The notes beneath the pieces are model-generated. The model saw only the letters and a program-made list of their open reading frames with translations, searched no databases and had not been told where the DNA came from. The position numbers and the translations under genes are program-made. DNA of 64,000 nt, taken from the NCBI RefSeq assembly GCF_009910675.1, contig NZ_RSEJ01000003.1, positions 186,001-250,000 on the forward strand, in the 5' to 3' direction. Source of the stretch: Photobacterium alginatilyticum. GTDB taxonomy: Bacteria; Pseudomonadota; Gammaproteobacteria; Enterobacterales; Vibrionaceae. Positions 49,253-59,700 of this stretch are shown in pieces; position 1 is the first letter of the stretch; each line of letters opens with the position of its first letter.

Positions 49253-50170
49253 TTATTTAAGGAAGCTTTGGAGGTTTGCTACCGTACAGACGGTTCCAAC
49301 AAGCAGACTCTCTTCTTGAACATCTTTAGGATTAACGGCGCCGACTTGGACGCCGGCATCGCGATAATAGCGAGCCAAAGACTGTGCCGTGAGCGTGTTA
49401 CTCTGCTCTTTTATCGACTCCAAGTAGGGGATGAGATCATCGCGATGATTGTGAATCGTGGCCTTCATCTCTGAGATGGCCTGTTGCAATTCGTTTAGGT
49501 CTTGTTGCTTTCCTGCCTCGAGATTTAAAGCATCTAAGCGATCAAGGTCATCAGTACTGAGATAGTGAATATGGTAAGGGTAAAATTCGTTATCGTCTCT
49601 TACCATCAAAGGATTGACGTAAGATACGATGTAGAGGTTCTCGCCAACAGCCTCTTTGAGTTGCTCCAGGGCTGAAGTGGGGATGTGGTCATTGGCAAAG
49701 CTCACTATTGGCTGGTCTGAATTAGGCTCTAAGTGACTGATTGGAGTATCCGGTACAAATGAAGGTTGGGAACTTTCACGCAGCGGAGCTCGTAGTCTGT
49801 TTAGTTGCAAAACGCGCAAATCGAGCAAATAGCCCGGCTTTAAGTCGTCGCGATTAACTCCTGCCGGGCACTGAGCCTTATCTAAGTTCCAAGGAACGAT
49901 TTTGGTAAGTGCAGGGCCAATGATGTTAATCTGTTGTAACTTCTGTCCCTGATTCTGAGAGCCAAAGAAAAAATGGTAATCCGTTTCACTATAGCACCAT
50001 TCAATTCGCTTAATCTCTTTGGCGGTATAGTCTTTGTGATTGATAAGAGTTGCTCGTTTCCCATCTTTTCTTATCACATAGATATCTTGCGAGCGGAGAG
50101 TAAGGTTTCCATTCTCATCAATGTATGGGCTTAACTCATTTTGCAGCTCTTCTAAAGATAGTTTTTCCAT
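49253..50170 (-). CDS. Unknown 305-residue protein between kinase and YcaO
   Basis: This protein has no signal peptide and no membrane helix. The N-terminal half is mixed (SLEELQNELSPYIDENGNLT, KRIEWCYSETDYHFFFGSQN). The middle is Pro/Ser-rich. A coiled-coil segment (about 210-270, LDALNLEAGKQQDLNELQQA) precedes a C-terminal segment GVQVGAVNPKDVQEESLLVG then TVCTVANLQSFLK. It starts 13 bases after the kinase gene and has AAGGA, so it belongs to the same operon. Family unknown to me; it could be a leader-bearing substrate, or a kinase target/adaptor for the modification enzymes. Confidence 0.6.
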   Translation of the reverse strand: MEKLSLEELQNELSPYIDENGNLTLRSQDIYVIRKDGKRATLINHKDYTAKEIKRIEWCYSETDYHFFFGSQNQGQKLQQINIIGPALTKIVPWNLDKAQCPAGVNRDDLKPGYLLDLRVLQLNRLRAPLRESSQPSFVPDTPISHLEPNSDQPIVSFANDHIPTSALEQLKEAVGENLYIVSYVNPLMVRDDNEFYPYHIHYLSTDDLDRLDALNLEAGKQQDLNELQQAISEMKATIHNHRDDLIPYLESIKEQSNTLTAQSLARYYRDAGVQVGAVNPKDVQEESLLVGTVCTVANLQSFLK

Positions 50171-50183
50171 AATTTATCCTTGT

Positions 50184-53100
50184 TTATAGATAACCTAGCG
50201 TTTTTGAATGATTTAATGCCAATAATACAGACTGCTGGCAGTACTTTTGTTTACCTATGATGTTTCTACTATTAATGGCCTCCTTTAATGGGCTAATAAC
50301 TGATTCCGGTAGTGCGTGTTGGCTCGAATCAAGTATGGTTTTGATTATATTAATGACACGATGGTGGGTGATATCTTGGGAAATAAAAGACACTGAACTG
50401 GCGATAAGTTCGAGTTCAATAAGTAAAGCCAACCATTGCAGAGGAAATGGAAATTCATTCGATAATGCTTTCCAAATATGGTTGCATTGTTTTATTAGTG
50501 TCTGACTGTGTTTATAGTCACCATCCTTGTAAGCGAGCCACGCTTCGGTGGCATTTGCTATCGCAATATAGTCATCCATACCCGAGTTCTGAGCAAACTC
50601 TTTCGCCTGACTTAAGTATTGGCGAGTTTCTATTCTATTCCCTTGGAGTCGAAACAGTACGGTTAGATAAGCTAAACAGCGAGTCTTCAGTGTAGTATCC
50701 GCGTATTCAGTTGCATTATTCAGTGCTTGTATTAAGTACTTTTGAGCGTCTGTATATTGCTGGCTAAATAAGCAGGTAAAGCCAAAAGTAAACAGGCAGT
50801 TATTTTGTAGCGGATAGTCCTCTGTTTCCTGAGATGCGATAAAGGCATGTTTTGCCAATTCCACATGTTGTCTCGTTAAGGCATAGCGAGTGTGACGAAA
50901 TTCATACTGTAATTTGGCATCATAGAACTTTGCTTTAGCAGTAGGGTTGTCGAAGTCGACTACGTTTTCTTCAATGAGGTTGATGACGCTGAGCATATCC
51001 TGTAACTGGTTGCGCCAATAAAAGACATAGAGCTTTGCCATTTGCACAGACAACCACATTTGATGCCAGTATTTATCGGCTAACATGTCAGCATTTAATA
51101 AAGACTCTGCAGTCAAGTAGGCTTCTATAGCTTGTTCATGTAAGTGGTGAGTTTCCAGAGACTTACCATAATTTAGGAACAAACTTGCTTTTAGTAAGTT
51201 GTCTTCATCACAGCTTTCTTCAATAGCTGCAAGGTAATGCTGACGAGCTTGGGTATGTTTGGCCAGTCGAACCAAATTATCACTTAAACCAATAAGCGCT
51301 TGTATTTTTGTCTTCTTTGAAACGTGCTCAGAAATATCCTCGCTAGAGAGAGCGAGCGCTTTTTCATAATAGGTAATTGCATCTTCCACAATAGACGAGT
51401 GGGAAGATTGTTCTCCCGCTTGTAAGTAGTACGGTACCGCAAGGCTAGGGCGCTGGGCTTTTGCCCATTGCTCTGCAACCATGGCCGAAGAGTATTCCCC
51501 AGTATTGAAATCTTGTTCCATGGCACTTGCAATGTGGCTATGGATTGTTGGTTGTATGGTCGTGCTTTCATAAACGGCATCACGAACGAGTGCGTGCTTA
51601 AATTGATATTGGTTACCGTCTATATTGCGCTGAATATAGATTAATTGAGCTCTCTGAAGTTCTTCTAAATCAGATTGAAGTTGGATTGCATCTTTGTCAG
51701 ACGCTGCATAAATCAACCGCTCACTAAACGTTCTACCAATCGCTGCAGCGAGTTGAGCCGTGTCTTTAGCGAACACAAGCCCATCCAGCTTTTGCTGTAA
51801 TGACTCTCTTAGGTTTTCGGGTACCCGCGACTCAGGTTCAGAGACTACAAAGTCCAGCTGACCATTTACTTTTTTTATGAGCGCATTTCTTTGGGAGTAA
51901 GTAACTAATTCTTCAAGGAAGAGAGGGTTACCATCGCTTCGTTCGGTAAGTAAGTCTTCGACTTTTTTACTCACGGGTTGGTTATCAAGCAAATACCGAA
52001 TGAAGCTGTGGCAGTCGGATTCTGTAAGTGCAGTTAATTCAACTATTGAGCAGTTTGACTCGACGAGCGCGCCAGGAAGTGGATTACGCGAACTATTTAG
52101 CCAGTGAATATGATGTTCTGCTAACCAGTCGGAGGCCACAAAATAATGAATAAACTCGACTGTTGTCGCATCAGCCCAGTGCAGATCTTCACACACAAAG
52201 AGTGTCGATGTTCTATGACCGTCACTTTGCTTCTCTCTACTGATTAAACAGAGAAGATGCGAAACAGCAATAAACAACAGCTTTTTTTGTTCATTAAGAG
52301 AGAGATTATCAAGAGAGTGATTTATCAGCTGTGCACTGTAGGTACTGAGACGGGAGTATGGCTGAAGCCATGCCCACAAAATAGCTGTGCAGTTTTCTCT
52401 TTCAACCAAAGGTGCTGATAGAGAGCTCATTGCCTGAGTTAAGTGGCGATCCGCTTCGGGACTGTTGAGATCAAAATACGCGGTGATGAGGTGTAAAATC
52501 GGGTATAAGGCGTTTGTTTTATACTCAGGTAAGCACTGGAGTGTCACCACGCTTGTATTTTTGTAGCTCTCTTTGAGTCCCAACAGGAGACGAGATTTAC
52601 CGATACCAGCATCTCCGTGTAAGTGGAAGAGAGGCGTGGTGCTGCTAGGGCTATCTAGTAATGACAGTTTATCGAAGACATCTTGCCGACCAAACATTGC
52701 CCCGTGGGATTTGACAGTGCGCAAAAAGCCGAAAGATTCGGAGAATCGTTCGCCTTTGAGAAAATATTTTTGCAATGATGAAGATACTGATACACCTTCT
52801 TGTGGTTCGAATATAAGTTGTTCGCTGAGCATGCCTTGAAACTGGGCAGAGCAAACGATCTCATCTGGCTTTGCATTTCTAGCTAAAGACATGGCATCTG
52901 TTGCTACTCTTCCTTCTGGAATATTTCCGCCAATGCTTCGCATCATTCCTTTTGTGAGCCCAATTCTTAGCTCTAGATTCACGCCGTGCTTTTCAAACAG
53001 CTGTTCTTGTTTACTGTTTAAGTTATTCCAGATGTCGAGCGCAGCTCTCGCACAGAGGCGGCTGTCATTGTCACTCACGACAGGGTAGCCAAAATAGAAT

Positions 53101-54269
53101 AGAGTGGTGTCGCCAATTGTACCCACTTGGCTTGCTCCATAACGCAATGCAATGTCTACACATTGGTGATGTTGGTCAGCCAAAAGCATTTCAATGATGT
53201 CTTGCTTTTCATAGGTAATGTAATCAGGTGTGCCTTCTGGCTCTGTCAAAATGACACACAGTGCAGAGATTTGTTTTCGTTCAATAAACCGAGAATAAGT
53301 TGATGAGTAGGTTCCCGTTTGAGTCGCGAGAATTTCTGTTGCATGAGCGCCCGCCTCATTGTTTAGCTTGGCAGAGGAAGGTACTAGGTCGGAGAAATTG
53401 AGTTTTTGAAACTCGTTATATAAGTCGACAGTATTTCCTGGGCGTTCAAGGGCTTTTTTATGCAGTACACGTCTAAAAAATGATGCTGAATGATGCCCAG
53501 CTAAGATGCCTAAGGGAACATTGGTAGAACTGAGTTGATGGTAAAATACCGTTGCAGCGCTAGTGCCTTTAATTGTTGAGACGCCAGTTAAGCACTCGAT
53601 AAACACGAGTCCCCAAACATATATGTCAGTTTGGGGTAGCGATGGTTCTCCTCTTAGCTGTTCTGGAGCACTATATTTGGGGGTACCGAGCACTTCATCA
53701 TTTAAGGTCAGCGTTTGAAAGTCAGTTTGCTTGGCATCGCTTTTAAGTGTACTGATACCAAAGTCGAGGATTTTAACATGCAGCTTAGCCCCAACTTTAA
53801 ATAGCATAATGTTGGCTGGCTTAATGTCTCTGTGAACAATACCTAGTTCATGGGCATGAGCTAATGCATCAAGGACGCAGGCCATGATCTCCGCAGCATC
53901 TGTAGGCAGTAGCGGACCTTGAGAGTCCAAATGATCCTTTAGTGTTTCACCATCGACATATTCGTAAACGGCGTATAGCAGTCCATCACCCTGCTGACCT
54001 TTATCAATGAGAGAAACAATATTCGGATGATTAAGGCGACGCACCAGATCACACTCTCTATTAAAGCGTGCGATGCTCCTTTGCTTCTTCTGCTGAGACT
54101 CAGCTTCATTCAATCTTAGAAACTTGATCGCGACAAGTTTTTGAGTGCGTATTTGCCTTGCCTTATAAACTTGTCCGAAACCGCCTTCACCAATTTTCTC
54201 TAAGATGGTGTAGTTAGTAGAACAAAAGCGATCTTCTATAGTATTAAATGTTCCTTGCGCCTGATTCAT
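50184..54269 (-). CDS. Ser/Thr kinase-cyclase-ATPase-TPR fusion protein (TOMM-type kinase/cyclase family)
   Basis: This protein has 1361 residues. The kinase domain (about 20-290) is complete: GEGGFGQVYK, Lys49 in VAIKF, HRDIKPANIM with Asp148, DFG 169-171 and APE 201-203. A class III nucleotide-cyclase-like domain (about 333-485) keeps GTIGDTTLFYFG and LRIGLTKG but the first metal-binding Asp region reads ISALCVILTEPEG, so it may be inactive. A STAND-type ATPase follows (Walker A HGDAGIGKSRLLL near 551, Walker B FVCEDLHWAD), then TPR-like helical repeats to the end. I recall a family with this domain order named as kinase/cyclase fusion of TOMM (thiazole/oxazole-modified peptide) systems, which fits the YcaO next door. 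Start at the ATG at 54269; the longer frame needs a TTG. The spacer 54270-54575 holds the promoter region and nothing else evident. Confidence 0.85.
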   Translation of the reverse strand: MNQAQGTFNTIEDRFCSTNYTILEKIGEGGFGQVYKARQIRTQKLVAIKFLRLNEAESQQKKQRSIARFNRECDLVRRLNHPNIVSLIDKGQQGDGLLYAVYEYVDGETLKDHLDSQGPLLPTDAAEIMACVLDALAHAHELGIVHRDIKPANIMLFKVGAKLHVKILDFGISTLKSDAKQTDFQTLTLNDEVLGTPKYSAPEQLRGEPSLPQTDIYVWGLVFIECLTGVSTIKGTSAATVFYHQLSSTNVPLGILAGHHSASFFRRVLHKKALERPGNTVDLYNEFQKLNFSDLVPSSAKLNNEAGAHATEILATQTGTYSSTYSRFIERKQISALCVILTEPEGTPDYITYEKQDIIEMLLADQHHQCVDIALRYGASQVGTIGDTTLFYFGYPVVSDNDSRLCARAALDIWNNLNSKQEQLFEKHGVNLELRIGLTKGMMRSIGGNIPEGRVATDAMSLARNAKPDEIVCSAQFQGMLSEQLIFEPQEGVSVSSSLQKYFLKGERFSESFGFLRTVKSHGAMFGRQDVFDKLSLLDSPSSTTPLFHLHGDAGIGKSRLLLGLKESYKNTSVVTLQCLPEYKTNALYPILHLITAYFDLNSPEADRHLTQAMSSLSAPLVERENCTAILWAWLQPYSRLSTYSAQLINHSLDNLSLNEQKKLLFIAVSHLLCLISREKQSDGHRTSTLFVCEDLHWADATTVEFIHYFVASDWLAEHHIHWLNSSRNPLPGALVESNCSIVELTALTESDCHSFIRYLLDNQPVSKKVEDLLTERSDGNPLFLEELVTYSQRNALIKKVNGQLDFVVSEPESRVPENLRESLQQKLDGLVFAKDTAQLAAAIGRTFSERLIYAASDKDAIQLQSDLEELQRAQLIYIQRNIDGNQYQFKHALVRDAVYESTTIQPTIHSHIASAMEQDFNTGEYSSAMVAEQWAKAQRPSLAVPYYLQAGEQSSHSSIVEDAITYYEKALALSSEDISEHVSKKTKIQALIGLSDNLVRLAKHTQARQHYLAAIEESCDEDNLLKASLFLNYGKSLETHHLHEQAIEAYLTAESLLNADMLADKYWHQMWLSVQMAKLYVFYWRNQLQDMLSVINLIEENVVDFDNPTAKAKFYDAKLQYEFRHTRYALTRQHVELAKHAFIASQETEDYPLQNNCLFTFGFTCLFSQQYTDAQKYLIQALNNATEYADTTLKTRCLAYLTVLFRLQGNRIETRQYLSQAKEFAQNSGMDDYIAIANATEAWLAYKDGDYKHSQTLIKQCNHIWKALSNEFPFPLQWLALLIELELIASSVSFISQDITHHRVINIIKTILDSSQHALPESVISPLKEAINSRNIIGKQKYCQQSVLLALNHSKTLGYL

Positions 54270-54575
54270 GATATCGCTCTTGAAAGCCACTGATTCGTTA
54301 ATCTTTAATTGGATAGCTTTGACTGAGTTATAGCTAACAGTGATGCATAGTACAAAACCAGGTGCATAACCACTAATGGTTTTGTGATGAAGTGTTAAGA
54401 ATGTGATTTTTTTGGATGATTGTTTGAACGTTAAGTGCGTTATTTTCGTAGCGCATTGGAGCCGATGTGTTTTGGAGGTCGTTGAACTTGTGTAGGACAA
54501 GACATCCGTTGAGGCTTGCCCTGCAGTTGAATGAGCTCTGGAAGTCCCCCGGTAGTACGCATCCTAGTTGAGTTC

Positions 54576-55511
54576 TTAAATCAACAGCTTGTCCAGTACT
54601 TCAGAATCCGAGCTGCAGAAGTCAGCGCTGGTTTCCATCTCCGCTAGTGCGAAGTCGATAAATGTTCTGGCTGCGAGTGAGAGGTTGGCTAGTGGCTGAT
54701 AAACCATCCAGCCATGGCCGACAAAAGGCTCAATATGGTCGAATAATCGGATTAATTCACCATGTTCTACATAACGGTTGGCGAGTTGCTCTGGCACATA
54801 ACTAATGCCTCTGCCAAGGATACAGGCTTCAATGATTAGCGGCATGCTGTTCATGATCAGATCACCGGAAACTTCCAGTAATTCAGGTTCTTTGCCAATA
54901 GGTAGGCGTTCAAGGATATGGCCGTCGGGAAAGCGAAAACGGATAACGTTATGATTATCAATATCAGCAAAATTTGTCGGTAACCCGTGTGTCTCAATGT
55001 AATCTGGGCTTGCATATAGTCCCAGGTGAGCGGAGATAAAAGGGCGGGCGATGAGGTTTGGCTCATCTATCTTTTCACCGATGCGAAACGCCACATCAAT
55101 GTGATTGTTCACTAAGTTTTTATCCTCAGTGCTGCTGATAACCTCGACAGTGAGTTTCGGGTGACGATCCATAAACTTGAAAATCGTGCTGCCAATGTTG
55201 AGCAGGTTAGGAAGAGGCAGTACCTGAATACGCAGATGACCGGTGATTTCCTGCTTAGGTGCTGTGGCTTTTTCTATACTGAGTTCGAGCTGGTTAAGAG
55301 CGGATTTGGAGTTTTCATAAAGAATGTTGCCGGCCTCGGTTAGCAATATCGAACGGTTCTGCCGGTGAAACAGCTGTAAATTTAGCTCATCTTCAAGCCC
55401 TTTTAAGCGTCGGCTGATACTTGATTTTGGCAAATTAAGGATTTTTGCAGCCTGGCTCATACTGCCGGTTTCTACTATTTGATGGAATAGTTTGAGGTCT
55501 TCCGTCTTCAC
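54576..55511 (-). CDS. LysR-family transcriptional regulator
   Basis: This 311-residue protein has the N-terminal winged helix-turn-helix (about 4-62, FHQIVETGSMSQAAKILNLP then KSSISRRLKGLEDELNLQLF) and a type 2 periplasmic-binding-like effector domain (about 90-295). It is divergent from the RND efflux operon with a 133-base shared spacer, so it most likely controls that operon and itself. The inducer is unknown. It marks the right-hand border of the unusual gene block. Confidence 0.9.
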   Translation of the reverse strand: MKTEDLKLFHQIVETGSMSQAAKILNLPKSSISRRLKGLEDELNLQLFHRQNRSILLTEAGNILYENSKSALNQLELSIEKATAPKQEITGHLRIQVLPLPNLLNIGSTIFKFMDRHPKLTVEVISSTEDKNLVNNHIDVAFRIGEKIDEPNLIARPFISAHLGLYASPDYIETHGLPTNFADIDNHNVIRFRFPDGHILERLPIGKEPELLEVSGDLIMNSMPLIIEACILGRGISYVPEQLANRYVEHGELIRLFDHIEPFVGHGWMVYQPLANLSLAARTFIDFALAEMETSADFCSSDSEVLDKLLI

Positions 55512-55602
55512 TTTGTATTCCTAATTCGTATTAAATTGACCATCGTCCCGAATACCGGAACCGAGAGTCCTTAATCGTCTTGTATTTATGAACACTCTAG
55601 CA

Positions 55603-55615
55603 CGATAGAATCGTT
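55603..55615. promoter_or_regulatory. Palindrome in the RND/LysR spacer, possible operator
   Basis: ACGAT-AGA-ATCGT is a perfect 5-bp dyad overlapping a possible -10 (TAGAAT) 30 bases upstream of the RND adaptor start. It is a candidate regulator binding site; the LysR T-N11-A pattern is not clear. Confidence 0.35.
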
Positions 55616-55644
55616 AGAGAAATCACAAAAATGGAAAGACTTTT

Positions 55645-56736
55645 ATGAAATCAGCCTCTTTGAGCGCTCTCGCTTTACTGATATCAAGCACTCTTCTTAC
55701 AGGGTGTGGCTTTGCTGAAAGTGCAGCCCCACAAGAAGATAAAACGCGTCCGGTAAAGCTCATGACTATCGGAGATGCATCTAGCCAACAGACTCGAATT
55801 TTCCCGGCCAGAGTAGCGGCCAGCCAGCAGGCTGATTTAGCATTTCGAATCGGTGGTGAGTTAGTCAACCTTGATCTGGTTGAAGGGCAAAAAGTGGAAA
55901 AGGGCCAGCTATTGGCGCTGTTGGATGATCGTGATGCCAAGAATGCCTTAATGGATGCGGAAGCCAATTATGAACTGGCAGCCGTCGACTTTAAGCGTAA
56001 AGAAGAGATCTATAAGCGCAAGCTGATCTCCAAGGCGGAATACGATACAGCCAAAGCAACACTTAAGTCAGCAAAGGCGGCATTGGCAGCGGCTCGTGAC
56101 CAGCTTGACTATACACGACTGACCGCACCGTTTTCCGGTATTGTCGCGAAGGTCGCTCTGGATAACCATCAGATGATCCAGCCGACGCAGGTGGTTGTCT
56201 CACTTCAGGGAGACAAGCAGTTAGATGTGCAAATTCAGGTACCTGAATCTTTGTTACTGACGTTGAACGACAACGGTCTTAGCGAAGAGTATCAGCCTCT
56301 GGTTCGTTTCGGATCACAGAACAGCCTTTACCCGGTTAACTATAAAGAACATGCCAGCAAGGTTAGCCCAGGTACCCAGACTTACGAGGTGGTATTTAAC
56401 CTTGTTCGTCCGGAAAGCCTCAATGTATTACCGGGCATGAGTGCCGAGCTGTTACTTGATATGGCGGTAATGAACCAGGAGACGAGCTCAGTTATTGCCG
56501 TGTTGCCCCAGAGCGCCATATTTCGAAGTGACGAAAAACAGCAAACTAGCGTCTGGCGCTACAATGTGGAAAACCAGAAGCTGGAATCAGTAGAAGTAAC
56601 ACTCGGACAGGTACGTGCGAAGGGAATTGAAGTACTGTCTGGCATCAATAAAGGCGATCAGATCGTCGCTGTCGGGGCCAGTGTGTTAAAGCAGGATATG
56701 GATGTGAAACCACTTCGTTGGGAGCGGGGCGTTTAA
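55645..56736 (+). CDS. RND efflux periplasmic adaptor (membrane fusion lipoprotein)
   Basis: This 363-residue adaptor has an N-terminal lipoprotein signal with lipobox LLTGC (Cys21). Lipoyl, alpha-hairpin (about 95-140) and beta-barrel domains follow (SQQADLAFRIGGELVNLDLV, RLTAPFSGIVAKVALDNHQM). It connects the RND pump to an outer-membrane channel, which is not encoded here. The ATG at 55645 follows GGAAAGAC. It is separated from the pump gene by three bases. Confidence 0.93.
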   Translation: MKSASLSALALLISSTLLTGCGFAESAAPQEDKTRPVKLMTIGDASSQQTRIFPARVAASQQADLAFRIGGELVNLDLVEGQKVEKGQLLALLDDRDAKNALMDAEANYELAAVDFKRKEEIYKRKLISKAEYDTAKATLKSAKAALAAARDQLDYTRLTAPFSGIVAKVALDNHQMIQPTQVVVSLQGDKQLDVQIQVPESLLLTLNDNGLSEEYQPLVRFGSQNSLYPVNYKEHASKVSPGTQTYEVVFNLVRPESLNVLPGMSAELLLDMAVMNQETSSVIAVLPQSAIFRSDEKQQTSVWRYNVENQKLESVEVTLGQVRAKGIEVLSGINKGDQIVAVGASVLKQDMDVKPLRWERGV

Positions 56737-56739
56737 TCC

Positions 56740-59700
56740 ATGAATGTTGCTCATTACAGTATTAAGAACAAAGTGATCAGCTGGATGTTTGTCTTGCTGA
56801 TGTTAATTGGCGGGGCTGTTTCATTTACGGGGCTTGGCCAGCTGGAATTTCCGGAGTTTACCCTCAAAAGTGCGCTGGTTGTTACGCCGTACCCCGGCGC
56901 CTCGCCGGAACAGGTAGAAGAAGAAGTGACGCTGCCGCTGGAAGATGCCATTCAGCAGATGCAGCAGGTAAAACACATCACATCGATAAACAGTGCTGGG
57001 CTGTCCCAGATTGAAGTGGAAATGCAGGAGCGTTACGACGTGACTATGCTGCCGCAAATTTGGGACGAGCTGCGCCGCAAAGTCAATGATGCTGTTGTAA
57101 AGCTGCCGCCGGGTGTTGTTCCGCCTATGGTCATTGATGATTACTCAGATGTATTTGGTATTCTGATGAACATCAAAGGTGAAGGGTATACATATCGTGA
57201 GCTTGAGAACTATGCCGATTTTCTGCGCCGTGAACTGGTACTGATCGATGGCGTAAAGAAAGTCTCTGTGGTTGGCGGACCGCAGGAGCAGGTTGTTGTT
57301 GAAATCAGCCAGCAGAAGCTAGCCGCAATGGGGCTGGATCAGAATTATATCTACAGCCTGATCCAGACTCAAAATGTGGTTTCTAACGCCGGTAAGATCC
57401 GCATTAGTGACGGCCGAATCCGAATTCATCCGACGGGGGAGTTTTCGGGCGTGAAAGAGATGGAACGTCTGTTGGTCAGCCCTCCGGGTAGCGGTGATTT
57501 GGTTTATCTGGGTGATATAGCCAAGGTCTATAAAACGATAACGGAAACGCCAGACCTGCTGTACCGCAACATGGGAGAGCGTGCACTGTCGCTGGGCATT
57601 TCGTTCAGCACCGGAGTAAATGTCGTTGATGTCTCCAAGGCGATAGCCGATAAAATCGAGCAGCTTGAGAGCCGTCTGCCAATGGGGATGGTATTGAATA
57701 CTGTCTATGACCAGGGGGCTGTGGTCGATGTCTCGGTCACCGGATTTTTGGTGAACCTTGGCCAGTCAGTCGCCATTGTTATTGTTATTCTACTGGTGTT
57801 TATGGGGCTCCGTTCCGGGCTGCTAATGGGAGCGGTATTGCTGTTGACCATCTTTGGTACCTTCATTGTGATGAATGTGCTGGGGATACAGCTGCAAATT
57901 ATCTCTCTGGGGGCATTGATCATTGCGCTCGGGATGCTGGTTGATAATGCCATTGTGGTAACTGAAGGTATTCTGATTGGCATACAGCGGGGCCAGACAC
58001 GATTAGAAGCCGCTGGTGATGTGGTAAAGCAAACCCAGTGGCCATTGCTTGGCGCGACCGTAATTGCCATCCTGGCGTTTGCACCGATTGGCTTGTCTCA
58101 AGATGCGACCGGTGAGTTTTGTGCGTCATTGTTCAAAGTACTGTTGATTTCGCTATTTATCAGCTGGATCACTGCGATTACGATTACGCCGTTTTTCTGT
58201 TATTTGCTGTTTAAGGATGGCAACACCAGCGGCAATGAGCCTCAGGAGCTGTATAAAGGCTGGTTCTTTAATGCCTACCGCGGCATTTTGACCTTTGCCA
58301 TGCGTTTTCGTGTACTGACTATCTCGACTGTGGTTGCGATGCTGGTTGCTGCCTTGTTCGGGATGGGCTATGTCAAAAATGTATTCTTCCCACCGTCCAA
58401 TACCCCGATTTTCTTTGTGGATGTCTGGATGCAGGAAGGAACAGATTCACGCGGTACAGAAGCCTTTGTCAGTGATCTAGAAAAAGATTTGATGGCATAT
58501 GATCAGCAGCATCATATGGGATTGAAGAATCTGACCTCTGTGATAGGCCAGGGCTCGCAGCGATTCGTATTACCTTATACGCCTGAAAAAGGGTATGCGG
58601 CTTATGCGCAGTTGATTATTGAAATGAATGACCGGGAATCACAGGTGGCTGCAATGCCTGGATTGACGGCGTATCTGAATGATAATTACCCTGAAGCCCA
58701 TTTCCGGGTCAAGATGTTGGAAAACGGTCCGACACCTGCGGCGAAAATCGAAGCCCGTTTTTACGGAGAAGATCCGATTGTGCTTCGCCAGTTAGCTGCT
58801 CAGGCAGAAAAAATCATGAGGGATGAGCCATCTATTACCAATATTCGTCATGACTGGCGCAATCAGGTATCCGTTGTTCGACCACAATTAAACCCTGCTC
58901 AGGCAAGGGAAGTGGGGATCAGCAAGCAAGATCTCGACAATGCGTTATTGATTAACTTCAGTGGTAAATCGGTCGGCACATATCGTGAGCAGAGTCATCT
59001 GATGCCGATTGTTGCTCGTGCGCCCGAACAGGAGCGTTTGGACGCTGATAGTTTGTTGAAACTTCAGGTATGGAGTACAGAAAATACTGCTTTTGTCCCA
59101 GTGACTCAGGTAGTCAGTGATTTCGAGACTGAATGGGAAAACCCGCTGATCATGCGCCGTGATCGTAAGCGAATGATATCGGTGCTGGCTGATCCAGGGT
59201 TGGACAGTGGCGAGACGTCTGACTCATCGCTGCGTAAAATTCGCGATAAGGTAGAGGCGATTGCTTTGCCGGAAGGTTACGAGTTGGAGTGGGGGGGAGA
59301 GTACGAAACTTCCCGAGATGCTCAGGCGAGTATTTTCAGTTCGTTACCTATGGGATATCTAGCCATGTTCTTGATCACCGTGGTGCTGTTTAACTCAGTG
59401 AGAAAGCCATTGGTGATTTGGTTTAATGTACCGCTGGCAATGATTGGTATTACATCCGGTTTGTTATTGTTTAACGCGCCACTTAGCTTTATGGCAATTT
59501 TAGGTATGTTGAGCTTGAGCGGGATGATTATTAAAAACGGTATTGTATTGGTTGACCAGATCAATGTTGAGCTTGCCGAAGGCCAGAGTGAGTATGCGGC
59601 TGTTTTTGATTCATCGGTAAGTCGTGTTAGACCTGTTTGTATGGCTGCAAGTACGACAATGCTAGGGATGATCCCATTGTTCTTTGACCCGTTCTTTACC

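Noticed and set aside
54270..54500. 77-residue N-terminal extension of the kinase fusion protein
   Set aside because: It starts with TTG and adds no recognisable domain; the kinase domain begins soon after the ATG at 54269.
34100..54575. Formal genomic island with integrase and paired attachment sites
   Set aside because: I found no integrase, transposase or matching tRNA-end copy at the right border; only the left side shows tRNA-derived repeats.
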